A DNA stretch of 64,000 nucleotides from Boesenbergia rotunda. Its lineage: Eukaryota > Streptophyta > Magnoliopsida > Zingiberales > Zingiberaceae. The notes below the pieces were generated by a model that was not told the DNA's origin, made no database searches, and saw only the letters and a list, made by a program, of their open reading frames with translations. Positions 45,709-56,917 of this stretch are shown piece by piece (within the stretch, counting starts at the first letter, position 1; every line of letters begins with the position of its first letter). A program made the position numbers and the translations under genes. The DNA lies in the NCBI GenBank assembly GCA_024364735.1, contig JAGFNQ010004753.1:1-64000 (forward strand), written 5' to 3'.

Positions 45709-46744
45709 TGTTGGAAACGGGATGGCTAGAGAGGGGGGTGAATATAGCCAATCACTTTTGCTTCAAGAACTTAGCGAGTTTCTGCACTTGGAGTTGTTAG
45801 TAGCACAACGGAAGTATGAAAAACAGAATGTGCAGAAACTAAAACAGAAAACTAACTAGCAAGATTAGCAAGATCGCTAACAAGGAGAATTTACAAGGTT
45901 CGGGGATAACCTGCCCCTACTCCTTGGCGTGCCCTTAAGGTGGGCGATCCCTTGATCGTCGGCAGATCAAGCCCCGGTTATCACCGGATAAGAAACAACC
46001 TCCTTCTCGGTGGAGAAACCTCTCCACAGCGTTTCAATCACGGATTTAAGTTTAAGCACAAAGAAACAACAAGAAAGATCTTACTCAAACACTTAGCAAG
46101 GACAAGAACACATCAAGTTTTCCTGAGCTCCACCCAGCGGCGATCTCACACAAGAAACCCTTCCTCGTGTCTTCCCGCTGTTGGACTCCCAGCTCCTTGT
46201 TCTCTCCTTCAAGCGCTCAAGTAAGGGAAGGTTGCTTCAAGTTTTCAGCAGCTTGTTCAAGAGGATGAAACTTCAGAACGTGCAAGCTTGATGTGGAGAA
46301 CACATGTGCGGCAAGAACTCAAACACAAGCTGTAGAGAACTCAAACACAAGCTGTAGAACTCTGCTTCGCTGAAGCTATCTTCCGTCCCTTTTGTTTCTC
46401 CACTAAGCATCAAGTGACCTCATCTCCAGCAGCCTCCAGCTGCCTCACTGCCAACGCCAGATACCACTAAACCCTTACTGAACTTCCTGAGCTCCCTCAG
46501 CCAAGCTTCAGTCAGCGGCTTCAGTCTTGCAGCTCCAGCCGTTGCAACCTGAGATGAGAAACAGACAAACCTGCTCCAAGGAAAGCCTCCATTGACTTCT
46601 CCTTGAGTGTTTGAATCCTCCCCTGTCACCTGCAGCTTAATCAGACTGTTAGAGCAGTATATCACACAGTAAATCAAATATCAGAGGCAAACAGCAGCGA
46701 ATCGGATATAGTCAGACGCGATCAGAGCGTCTGACAGTGCAATT

Positions 46745-47420
46745 TGAATTAAAGTGATCGGTCACCCGACCGATCAGAGCGACTCCTGATCGGTCACCAG
46801 ACTGATCAGGCTGGGTCCAGACCGATCAGGCTCCGTCCTGATCGATCCCCAACGCTCGATTAGAAACCGCGATTTCTTTGGGACTCTCCTGGATCGATCA
46901 CCAGACCGATCCCAGGTTGTGGATCGATCACCAGACCGATCCACCCCTTACATCGGGTGATTTCTGAGTTTCCTAGCCTAAGCCTTCTGATCGGTCAACT
47001 GACCGATCAGGGGTTCTACTGATCGGTCTCCAGTCCGATCAGATCATCACCAGACCGATCAGGCACCGTCCTGATCGATCTTAGTGAGAAACCCGCGAAG
47101 CTGGACCGTTCTCCAGAACGATCTGCACAGTGATCCTGATCGGTCACCAGACCGATCAGGTGCAGATCAGCAGGGGAACTCAACCTCACTGTTTGCTCCC
47201 TAATCGATCACCAGACCGATCAGGAGCCAAGCAGTGGGTGAAACACGCACTCCCTGATCGGTCACCGGATCGATCAGGAGCAGTACAGTAGGTTCCCAAC
47301 CTCACTGTGTGCTCCCTGATCGGTCACCAGACCGATCAGTCATTGCTGGATCGGTCACCTGACCGATCCACGATGGAGCAGCGTGCCAGATTCCCTGATC
47401 GGTCACCAGACCGATCCAGG
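46745..47420 (+). repeat. Cluster of about 13 GATCGGTC/GACCGATC hairpins in the element D LTR
   Basis: The commonest form is GATCGGTCACCAGACCGATC, an 8-base inverted repeat with a 4-base loop. About 13 units are readable, spaced irregularly by about 20-70 bp of unrelated sequence. Variants keep the pairing in most cases. The same word occurs at 50405-50815 and in the plus-strand Athila element. Confidence 0.88.
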
Positions 47421-47424
47421 GACT

Positions 47425-47860
47425 CAAACTTAGCCCTCCAAGCTAAGTTTCCATCCACCCTAGCCCTCCAAGCTAAGGATTTTTCCATCTAACTCTCCAA
47501 ATTGGGAATTTGCACCTAACCCTCCAAGTTACGACTTTTCACCTAGCCCTCCAAGCTAGGACTTTTCACCCAACCCTTCCAAGTTAGAACTTCATCCAAC
47601 CTAGCCCTCCAAGCTAGACACCTGACCCTCCAATCCAGGACTTTTCACCTAATTCTCCAGGATGGGAATTTGCACCTAACCCTCCAAGTTAGGACTTTTC
47701 ACCTAGCCCTCCAAGCTAGGACTTTTCACCCAACCCTTCCGAATTAGGACTTTTCCAACACTTAGCCCTCCAAGCTAGGATTTTTCACACCTAACCCTCC
47801 AGGTTAGGATTTTTCCAACACCTAGCCCTCCAGACTAGGATTCTCCATATCATGCCTAAT
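47425..47860 (+). repeat. Tandem array of ccctccaagctagg-type units in the element D LTR
   Basis: More than a dozen units of roughly 25-35 bp read like cacctagccctccaagctag followed by gacttttc. The core ctagccctccaagctag is itself an inverted repeat, and variants with ctaaccctccaagttag change on both sides of the loop. Confidence 0.82.
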
Positions 47861-47957
47861 CCTCGATCAGGACTTAATCATAATCATCATAATCATCAAC
47901 CTAAACTAAAATCGTTGTCAACACCAAAACAACAATCAGGGCCAGACTGCATCAACA

Positions 47958-48680
47958 ATCTCTCCCTTTTTGTTGTTTGACAACCCGATTTTAAGTTTAG
48001 CGATTCTTAATCAAGTTTTCCAAATTTAGAATCATAGGGGAATCCAGATCCTCCCCCTACAACATGATCATTCTAAACTTAACCAATCCACACTCTCCCC
48101 CTTTGTCGAACACCGAAAAGGGTCTAGAGGGGCTGTTAAGATTAAAACAAACTCCCCCTCAACCCTAGGGGTATCCCAAATCAACAAAGATGTGATAGGT
48201 TGTTGAATAACCATATGAACACATGTGAAAAAGATAGAGCAAGATATAGCAATCACATGCATCATACGAACATGAAGTAACAACTCACAAAACATGTCAT
48301 GACAGTCATATGTATCAACTAGACATGGCATTGACAGCATGATCAAGGAGATATAGAATGAGGCATATAGTCAAAACATCACCATATAATCTACTAATGA
48401 GCATAAAATGACAAGAAATACATCATGCCATAACAAGTACACGCAAAGATAGCGGCTATACAGAAAATATCCAGATATATAGTAGGTGCAACTCAATGCC
48501 ATAACAGGTAAAAGTCAAAACGGACACAACCATCAAAAGATCAGAAATCAATCAACCAACAGCAGAGAGCAGTCAATCGTCAGCTAGATCATCGTCGAAA
48601 TCATCAATGTAGATGATATCCCCCGGTGAAGGGCCACTGGGAGATGCACTATCAGGAAATGTGTGATGATACCACTCTTC
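47958..48680 (-). other. Non-coding internal region of element D
   Basis: Sequence between the LTR-like block and the gene's 3' end. It starts with the polypurine-tract complement. Its opening, with a tttgttgtttgacaacccga stretch, resembles the corresponding part of element E. No reading frame is supported. Confidence 0.55.
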
Positions 48681-48683
48681 ATA

Positions 48684-50144
48684 TCATCTGTCCTGGAATG
48701 AGCTCATGTCTGAGATGTCAGATGCTAGTGTAGCCAGGCGTCGATCGAAGGATTGACACTCTGAGCGGACCTCCTGTCGCCAGAGCTCCGAGATATGCAA
48801 TTCGTGCTGCAGCATCCGCTCTAACTCCGCAATCTGCCATCGGAGGTCAGGAGCCCACTCATCATAATCCTCTATATCAGCGGGCTGCTCCTGGGAATGG
48901 GCTGCTCCTGGAAACTCCCCCATATGTCTCTGATTCTTCCAACGCAACCCTCATGATCCGACAACAATACCAGACTGGGCCAGCATGCGACGATCAAGTC
49001 GGCAGTCCTGTCGCACCATAGGTACAGTACGACCCTGTGAAACATCGATCCCAACGGACTGCAGCCAGGCAGTGATGATATGGCCGAATGGCATATAGAT
49101 CGTCTGGCTATACCTCAGACCATGGACAATGATGGAGAAATAAATGGACGGTGCTATGTCAAAATCTAACTGCAGATGCATCCCGTAAAGCATCAGGCAG
49201 TGGAATGGATGGATCTTATCAAGATGCTTTGAAGTAGTCGGAAGGAGACAATTTGTGATAATCTTAAACAGAACATAATCAATGGGGGATAGATGGAGAG
49301 TAGGAAACGTGGGAAACGTACGGGTGCACACACCGGAACCCCGTGGCCTGGGGTGGCCTAGAAAATGCTCATAGATGGAGTCAGGAGTGACTCCAGTAAA
49401 GGGAACAGGAAGAGGGTCAGGAAGATAGGGATAGAGCGAAAAGTCATTATCGGAGCGACGACAACCCAGAAACACAGTGAAGGCTGATAAGGTAAAATCA
49501 AGATCGACACTGGCGACACGGGTCCGCCACCCCGTGCCCTCCCCATTGGCCAAATTATTGTAGAATTCAGAGACCAAATCAACATTGATTGGCCTCTCTA
49601 AGAAAAGGATGTTTTGAAGCCCATAGTACTCAATGATTCCTCTCACCGTAGGACAATGTTCATAAACAAAAGTTTGGTCCACTGACCGACATGGCATTAG
49701 TTTGAAGTTGTGCCAATGAAAGTTTACGGCATAGTGAATGTTCTGAAATCTAGTATGCGGGGGAGTGGAGGCCTCGGAGGAGGTGTAGAAGATGAAGGGT
49801 CTTTGCCCTTAGAACTATCCTCCATAGGTTCCTTACCCTTAGAAGACTTTCTATAGATTGGATTCAAGAATTGATCATACAAACATGATTGAATCAATTT
49901 GGCAAGGTGAACATAGACCAAATCAAGAATTGATCATATAAGATAACACCCAATCAAAGATAGAAAATGAGATGAACGATAGATTTGTTCATATGATAAA
50001 GTATGGAAAGAAGGTTCACGGCAAGTGCAATAGGGTCACGGTACAACAGCAAGAACAAGAACCAAAACATGGCTAGCTTCACAAACAAACACTATAGACT
50101 GATTTGAAGGAAGAAATCAAGGCAAGAACTTACTTTGGCGCCAT
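48684..50144 (-). pseudogene. Two-exon gene of element D, similar to 'putative plant transposon protein', broken
   Basis: Exon 1 is 12 bases (50144-50133, ATG plus three codons) followed by a gtaagt donor; the acceptor ctatag is at 49857-49852 and exon 2 begins at 49851. The N-terminus is Lys/Ser/Pro-rich (SSKGKEPMEDSSKGKDPSS). A frame change at about 49750 leads into the conserved region (HYAVNFHWHNFKL, then YEHCPTVRGIIEYYGL, LVSEFYNNL, FPTFPTLHLSPIDYVLFKII). A TGA at 48951-48953 interrupts it before a charged, coiled-coil-like C-terminus (LRWQIAELERMLQHELHISE) that ends at 48684. The order and intron position match the intact gene of element E. Molecular function is unknown. Confidence 0.72.
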
Positions 50145-50404
50145 TAGAGGAGCTTGTGCAAGAGAGGAAGAAGCTGGTTTCTGCAGGTTGAGAGGAAGGA
50201 GTCTGCACAAGAGAAGCCCTCGTACGCAGAGAATTCGAGGCAGGTAGGGAACTCGCAGGGAACAGAGAGATGCTCTTCGTAAGAGCTCACACGCACGAGA
50301 AAGAGGGAGACGCCGGAACAATCTCGCTCACACAGGGTCACGCAAGAAGGGTTTTCGGCGCTAGGGTTCGGGAGATGGAAGTGTTTCGCGAAGTTATTTG
50401 GTTG

Positions 50405-50815
50405 GTGGATCGGTCCACCAACCAGAATTTATTGCGATTGAACGGATCACCGTTCGATCTGGAGTCGCTCAGACCGATCAGGCTCGCCCCTGATCGGACT
50501 GACAGGGTCCTGATCGGTCGGGTGACCGATCAGGCCAGCCCCTGATCGGTCGACTGATCGATCAGGACACGAACAGTAGGGTTCAGGAGAGGAACCTCTG
50601 AGCTCCCTGATCAGTCTGTGGACCGATCACTATAGGGTGCCAGATCGGTCTGGGGACCGATCCAGGCTAGCTCAGAACAGTTGGTCAAAATTCCGGAAGG
50701 TCACGGCTTGCCTCGCTGATCGGTCTGTGGACCGATCACCACAGGAAGGAGCCAGATCGGTCCGGGGACCGATCAACCCTATGCCTGATCGGTCCGGTGA
50801 CCGATCAGGGTTCCT
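50405..50815 (+). repeat. Cluster of about 7 GATCGGTC/GACCGATC hairpins upstream of the element D gene
   Basis: Units read like GATCGGTCTGTGGACCGATC with loops TGTG, TGGG, CGGG, CGGT and similar. The loops are close to the reverse complement of the ACCA loop used in the LTR cluster, so the two clusters are in opposite orientation. Confidence 0.82.
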
Positions 50816-50889
50816 GATACTCCCTGATACGAACTGAAATGTTCAGTTTCAGAATTTCTGAAACTTTCCAACGAGATCTGGTGAAGTTT

Positions 50890-51990
50890 ATCGAACCTCT
50901 AATCTTGCTGTATCACCAATGCTATAAGAGTAGTTTAGGTACTGATAGACCTACCATATCTGGAATTCTGAAAACCCTATATCATTAGACAGGCTTGAGC
51001 TAGGAGATGATATTTTTGGTGTCCAAACCTCTAATTTTGCTGTATCACCAATGCTATAGGAGTAGTTTAGGTATATCAGTGAGTTTTGAGCAAAACTCAC
51101 TGATGGACCTACCATATCTGGAATTCTGAAAACCCTATATCAGTAGACAGGGTTAAGCTAGGAGATGATATTTTTGGTGTCCAAACCTCTAATCTTGTTG
51201 TATCACCAATGCTATAGTAGTAGTTTAGGTATATCAGTGAGTTTTGAGCAAAACTCACTGATGGACCTACCATATCTGGAATTCTGAAAACCCTATATCA
51301 TTAGACAGGATTGAGCTAGGAAATGATATTTTTGGTGTTCAAACCTCTAATCTTGCTGTATCACCAATGCTATAGGAGTAGTTTAGGTATATCAGTGAGT
51401 TTTGAGCAAAACTCACTGATGGACCTACCATATCTGGAATTCTGAAAACCCTATATCAGTAGACAGGGTTGAGCTAGGAGATGATATTTTTGGTATCCAA
51501 ACCTCTAATCTTGCCGTATCACCAATGCTATAGGAGTAGTTTAGGCATATCACTGAGTTTTGAGCAAAACTCACTGATGGACCTACCATATCTGAAATTC
51601 TGAAAACCCTATATCATTAGACAGGGTTGAGATAGGAGATGATATTTTTGGTGCCCAAACCTCTAATCTTGTTGTATCACCAATGTTATATGAGTAGTTT
51701 AGGTATATCAGTGAGTTTTGAGTAAAACTCACTGATGGACCTACCATATCTGGAATTCTGAAAACCCTATATCAGTAGATAGGGTTGAGCTAGGAGATGA
51801 TATTTTTGGTGTCCAAACCTCTAATCTTGTTGTATCGCTAATGCTATAGTAGTAGTTTAGGTATATCAGTGAGTTTTGAGCAAAACTCACTGATGGACCT
51901 ACCATATCTGGAATTCTGAAAACCCTATATCATTAGACAGTGTTGAGCTAGGAAATGATATTCTGAAAACCCTATAGGGGCACCAATGCA
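50890..51990 (+). repeat. 158-bp tandem array at one end of the Ulp1-carrying element
   Basis: The string atatcagtgagttttgagca (or a near copy) starts at 51073, 51231, 51389, 51547, 51705 and 51863, exactly 158 bases apart each time. With flanking partial copies there are about seven units. Each has a cagtgagttttg/caaaactcactg hairpin, catatctggaattctgaaaa, and gatgatatttttggtgtcca. The unit is clearly related to the 156-bp unit of the foldback element at 25451-30687. Confidence 0.92.
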
Positions 51991-52836
51991 ATAGGAGGTT
52001 TTTAGGTAAATCAGTGGGCTTTTATGTACACGCTAAGTACCAATAATTATGAGTTATGTTCTATAAACATATAAGTTAGGACAGAAAGATGGAGTCAGAT
52101 TTATACACCTATACAACTACAAATTTATTGTCCACCAACTTAAATCAGAAGGATTTTATGGTTAACAGAGCCCCTGAAATTTTCCCAGTTTAGGCACACG
52201 GTGTGATTTCAGACCCACCTTGGGCCTGAAATAAATTTATTTCAGGCCCAAGTTGGGCCTGAAATGAAGCTATTCAGGCCCACACTGGGCCTGCATTGAA
52301 GTGAAATCATTTTATTTCAGGCCCACCGTGGGCCTGAAATCATTTAAGTTCATGCTCACCTTAGGAATTAAATGCAATAATGATTTATAGAATAATATTC
52401 TATATTTATCTACAAGAACAACTCCAAATCCTCTAATTTTATTTAATTATTAAATTTTATAAAAACATTGTTACAGTTTTTATAATTTGAAACAAGTTTT
52501 TTAAATTTATGGTAGACATAATCCATCTTATTAAGTAAATACAGAATGCAAAGGAGCTGAATTATGTCGATACTCGATAGCAGTAGTTAGAGTTAACCAA
52601 AGATATGTTATTTCTGGTGTGCAAAATCAGTCCCAATCATTATGAGTTATGTTTTCTTACCGTATCAGTTGGTACCCTACATTGCAGCAACTCGATGTGA
52701 ATCAACATCACACAATTGTTTTGTTTTTCTGGACAATAAATTATATTCATACAAATTATACAATTTCTATACAAATGGAGCTGAATCACTAGCAAAGGAT
52801 TTTTTTTTACAACATTACTTCAAGTGATTGACATCT
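51991..52836. other. Non-coding spacer of the Ulp1-carrying element with ttcaggccca hairpins
   Basis: At 52200-52345 there are four to five copies of ttcaggccca facing tgggcctgaa, as in the foldback element. The rest is AT-rich. The short frame at 52642-52827 has no support. Confidence 0.6.
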
Positions 52837-55800
52837 TCATGTTTTACAATACATGTCTCTCATAATATTTACTGTCAGATCAAATCTCATTTTCGTCATA
52901 TCTCCTTGTTTGAAATCCATCTTCTCATCGTATAGGAGACATCGGACGTATTGCATAACAAAGAAGGCACAGTCCACGCTGAAAATAACAAAAATTATTT
53001 CTGATTTCAATAAGTGGGGTAATAAAATACTTTCATGATTTTAAATTTTTAAAACTCTTCCTCAGTTACTTACCTATGTTCTTGTTGGGGACATTTTTGT
53101 CTGACGGAGGGTCATTTGTCCAAGGGATGATAACTTTGTAGATATGGATGAATAGCCGTAAGTTCCTCGCGAGTATATTGTTTAAGTTCTTTTACCTGTA
53201 AAATATATCATGAATTTCAATGACATTTTTGACCAAATGATGAACATATATATGAATATAGGTAGGTTGCTCACCGCTCAGTCAAAATCATGCTTATATT
53301 TACGACCACTAGCAAGAGAATTTAAATGATTTAAAGTCATTGCTTCTATATCCTCCGCCAACAAGTGAAAGTGTGTATTATCACTGCACAAAGGTATTAA
53401 AATATATCTAAACCCTTGTTCTATCATATCAGTCTTCATCACTTGTTGCAGGGAAAACTTTCTTAACGATCTTATTGAAGCCTACAAATTTGCATAATCA
53501 AAATTATTAATAACCACATCATAATATTATGTCTTCTACAATCTATTAATTGATACTCCTTTACATCACTTACTGTGAAGAATGTTGAACAATATATTGG
53601 CTTGTTGTATGACCTACCACATGTGGATGCTCCCCTAAATATAATTTTACAGAAGGCATCAATGACCTCGCCTTTTGTAAAAACCTCTCCATTGAGGATT
53701 TGTAAAAATGAATGCAAATTCAAAGTAAAGGGTGCATCCTCCCAGATAAATTCATTAGCCAACCTGTCAAGTTAATTGATAAGATTATATATTAAACGAT
53801 CAAATATATTAACTAAACTATGTTTCATAACTTACTTTAGGTTAAGCAATTTATTTATCAGGTAGGTCATTTCTTTATCTTGATTTTTCTTCTTCAACTT
53901 CATAAAATGCTTCTTCACAAACTACATCCGTAAAATTTAGACCAAACTAATTAATCACCAAATTCAATAAATTTGACGTAATTTATATGAAAATAACTCA
54001 CATACATCAATGTCTTGTTGCCTCATTTTGTATAGTTCGGAGGTCCTTCTTTTTTCCTCCTCTATATCTTCTTCAGACATGACTTCCATTACAGTAATTG
54101 TTTCTCTTGCTTCATCCATATCCTCCTCACTAAGTATCCTTTTTCCCTTGTCCATGACATTTGATATTTCTTCCTTTCTCTGCTTCCCCTTATGTAATGC
54201 TGGTGCCATACTGGACTCTCAATTGGAGTATCCCTGTAATCATACCGAGTTCGGTCACGTCCTCTCCTTATTCTACAAGATACTGGATCAGAAAGAGGAA
54301 CGACTACAGGATAGCCTTCTTGACCCTCCATCCCCTTTTTTTCAATAATTAAAATTAATTCATAAACCCTTTCATTCAAACATATATTCTCCTCTGTTAG
54401 CTCCTTGATTAGGGTGTCTTTAAGAATGCATTCCCCACATGGCCTTACATCTTCTGTGTGATATCCTTCTGATGTCTCCATTGCCCGTGGAATGTCATCA
54501 TCAATCTCAAGGTTCTCAAGCAATGTGTTTTCATGAAGGTTAGGAATTATTTCAACGATCACCTGTCAATTACCAAGTACACAAATTTTACTGCCTCTAT
54601 ATCAAACTAACATAGATCACAGTTTAGAATAATTACCTCTTCGGACCTGATTTGGTTGACAAGGTCCCTCACCCTACTAATATGCGAAGGAATATTCCTC
54701 CACTTATTTATTCGGGGTCCTTCAACATTGTATGGTTTTTGAATGGGTACATGCTCCAAAAATCATGTCTACACAAAGTTTTCCAGACAATTACATTAAT
54801 GACAACAAAATATTATAAATTTTATCAAGAAAATTCTACTCACTGCCAAAAGCCCAGCAAATCCCTTTAGGTAAGGGAGGTTGGTGGTCCTCTGGTTTCC
54901 CTGAGTTGATGAAAATAATTCCCCAATCTTAGGTAATTGTGGAGACAAAAATTTATGGATAGCTTCCACCCAGTTGAATCTACCAAGATTATCATAATCA
55001 TCTACTATATCTACAAGACCTAGAGGGACCTTATATGTACTAGACAAAAATAAAACACAAACAAATATATACAAAATATATAATTTACAAACTAATAACA
55101 CATCATCCTCTGATTCAACACTTTTAGAATAATGTTTAAGTAAGTCCTCAATTCTTGTTCTGGTAGGTTGTTTTTCTTTTGAGAAGTAAGTACGATAGAG
55201 GTCACCCGATGCTTTAGTTGAATTAATAGGGACCGAAACTCCACGGTCCATTATACCCAGTAACAAAGCAACACCTCGTCTAGTGAACGCAACCGGTACA
55301 CCTGAAACAATTAAAATATTTAGTTATCATCAACAATATAGGCTTCAACTTATTTCACTTTGGACCTGAAATGATTCATTTCAGGTCTATCGAGGGCCTG
55401 AAGTAAAATCACTTAAGGCCCTCGGTAGGCTTGAAATAAAATCATTTCAGGCCTACCGAGGGCCTTAAGTGAATTTCAGGTGAAATTCACTCATTTAAAT
55501 TGATCAAATATAAATCATTTAAGGTCATCTATATCTAAGTTTTATCTTACTATAGATATTGTTTACAATTCATAATTAAAACTATTACCTGAGAATTTAA
55601 AAACTTGCGAGGTTGAATCCCAACTTTCAAATATATTAACCAAAATTCCCCGGATATGCTGCAATTCTTGAATGTCCAAGAAAAAACTGAAGGGCGACTA
55701 TTTGATCTTCGCAATGTGTCGATCATTTAAAATTTCAAATGCTTCAACAAAATGTTTAAAGTGGCCTAAAACACTGCACCAATGTAATTTTTTCCCAAAG

Positions 55801-55967
55801 TCATCTGAACCCTACAGTTTTTATACATTACAAATTTATTCAGCAAAAATAAGTATAAACATTTTCACAAACTATGTTGTTCCTACCTAAGTCTATCGCT
55901 AACATACCTTGGTGATTAATGTCAATGAAGAAGACGATGAACCACCCACAGACCTTTTTACTGCCAT
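52837..55967 (-). pseudogene. Ulp1/C48 SUMO-protease-like gene, ten exons, with stops and a frame break
   Basis: Exons inferred from GT-AG borders and protein continuity: 55967-55908, 55811-55589, 55301-54844, 54768-54637, 54562-about 54006, 53921-53836, 53763-53574, 53481-about 53275, 53195-53074, 52978-52837. The N-terminal half (NDRHIAKIK, HIRGILVNIFESWDSTS, LVDIVDDYDNLGRFNWVEAI) resembles the region that precedes Ulp1 domains in plant transposon genes. The peptidase part has FLQILNGEVFTKGEVIDAF, the His region (YILIPLCSDNTHFHLLAEDI) and the Cys region (VDCAFFVMQYVRCLL). The position of the catalytic Asp reads HLNSLASG, that is Asn. Stops lie in exons 2, 4, 8 and 9, and exon 5 changes frame. 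C48 peptidases cut SUMO from proteins; this copy is probably inactive. Confidence 0.75.
55365..55490. repeat. Hairpin motifs of the ttcaggcc family inside an intron of the Ulp1-like gene
   Basis: Three to four units such as aggcctaccgagggcctta and aggtctatcgagggcctga alternate. They fall between exons 2 and 3 and resemble the words at 52200-52345 and in the foldback element, with a different loop. Confidence 0.6.
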
Positions 55968-56917
55968 TATCATAAAAATCAACCCTGCAGAAACCCTAAA
56001 TCCTACTTTGATAGTGCCAAGCAGTATAGACTTCAACGTTAACACTTAAAGCCGCCTCAGGATCACACACTCACACTTTCAATACTTGCCTAGGTTTTGG
56101 TTGGGCGGAGGGATTCGAGGGATGAGCTCGCGACTAAAGCACAACTAGGGCACGCACAATATCCTCCTCCTTCGACAATACCATCTACGTTGTTGCGCTG
56201 AGAGAGAATGGACAAAAATTCTACTACCTGGCCATCCGAACCACAAATTATTACTTTACTGCAAAAGTGGTTCGGATGTCTCAAAAATGTGAAACGAAAA
56301 AGATATTTTCTGGCGGGAGGGGTATAATAGGAAGCTCACTTAAGGGTCTGCGGCTCTGCGCCCTTTAGTAAAATTAAAACCATGGTGATCCTGCCATATA
56401 GTTGGCACCATACGGGCAGCCAACGTGGCAAACGACCTGGCCAGCTTCAAGGTCCACGTCATTGTACGGGCAGCCAACTCGACAAAGGTCCTGGCCGGGC
56501 CCAGGGGCTTCGCCGGTCGGTCGGACTCAAGGCGGCCGGTTAGAATAAATATAGCGGTTCATCCGGCCGGTCAAACCCGGCCGACCACATTAAGGCTTAC
56601 ACGCCTCGTCTATCCGGGTATTTCCGCCCGACCACATTAAGGCGTACACGCCTCGTTCATCCGAGTGCATCCGCCCCGCAGTCCTTTATGCCCATGCTTG
56701 ATATCCATCCGGGCGTGTCGTCCGGGTGTCCACTCGGGCACTCTCTCGGAATCACCCTGGGATAAGGACAAAATACACCTGCACCAGCTGCAGGTAACAG
56801 GCTGTCACCACTCGTACGAACTGACACTCTCTGACAGGCGCCGCCTGTCAGAGACTTACAGAAACCTGTCTTTGTCCTCACATAAGACAAATAGTATACG
56901 ACAAAGAAGGTTGGTTA

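Larger units (their letters stand above)
45709..47957 (-). mobile_element. LTR-like block of element D (3' LTR, minus strand)
   Basis: It starts tgttggaaacgggatggcta and ends gactgcatcaaca, 2,249 bp with TG...CA ends. The first 200 bp resemble the starts of R2, R3 and R4 LTRs (gagaggggggtgaatatagc). It contains two repeat arrays, GATCGGTC hairpins at 46745-47420 and a ccctccaagctagg array at 47425-47860. Because no partner LTR is in the window, the LTR status rests on its ends and the adjoining polypurine tract. Confidence 0.65.
45709..50889 (-). mobile_element. Element D: LTR-type element carrying a plant-transposon-protein gene instead of gag-pol
   Basis: The left part is an LTR-like block (45709-47957) whose inner edge is followed by the complement of a polypurine tract (aatctctccctttttgttg). 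Internally there is non-coding sequence (47958-48680), then a two-exon minus-strand gene (48684-50144) and about 740 bp of upstream sequence with GATCGGTC hairpins. No primer site and no second LTR were found before sequence of the Ulp1-carrying element starts near 50890, so the right end is missing or displaced. Element E at 57510 has the same plan. Confidence 0.65.
50890..56381 (-). mobile_element. Mutator-type element carrying a Ulp1-like protease gene (Kaonashi-like)
   Basis: The right end (56311-56340, tggcgggaggggtataatag and following bases) matches sequence just inside the right end of the foldback element (about 30570-30600), and gcgccctttagtaaaatt resembles that element's terminal cgccctttggtaaatt. 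Inside are a ten-exon minus-strand Ulp1-like gene, ttcaggccca hairpins at 52200-52345 and 55365-55490, and the 158-bp array. Plant Mutator-like elements with captured Ulp1 genes are known (Kaonashi group), often with poor terminal repeats. No transposase is seen. The left end at about 50890 is where related sequence starts; no matching terminal repeat or 9-bp duplication was found. Confidence 0.67.

Noticed and set aside
50145..50889. Upstream region of the element D gene considered as its 5' LTR
   Set aside because: It does not contain the LTR ends seen at 45709-47957 and its hairpin units are in the opposite orientation.
50890..51990. Regular 158-bp array considered as a CRISPR-like repeat
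   Set aside because: Units are directly contiguous without unique spacers and the setting is a plant nuclear transposon; it is a tandem repeat.
54010..54348. 112-codon plus-strand open frame over the Ulp1-like gene
   Set aside because: It is Ser/Leu-rich antisense of exon 5; the minus strand has the conserved reading and splice sites.
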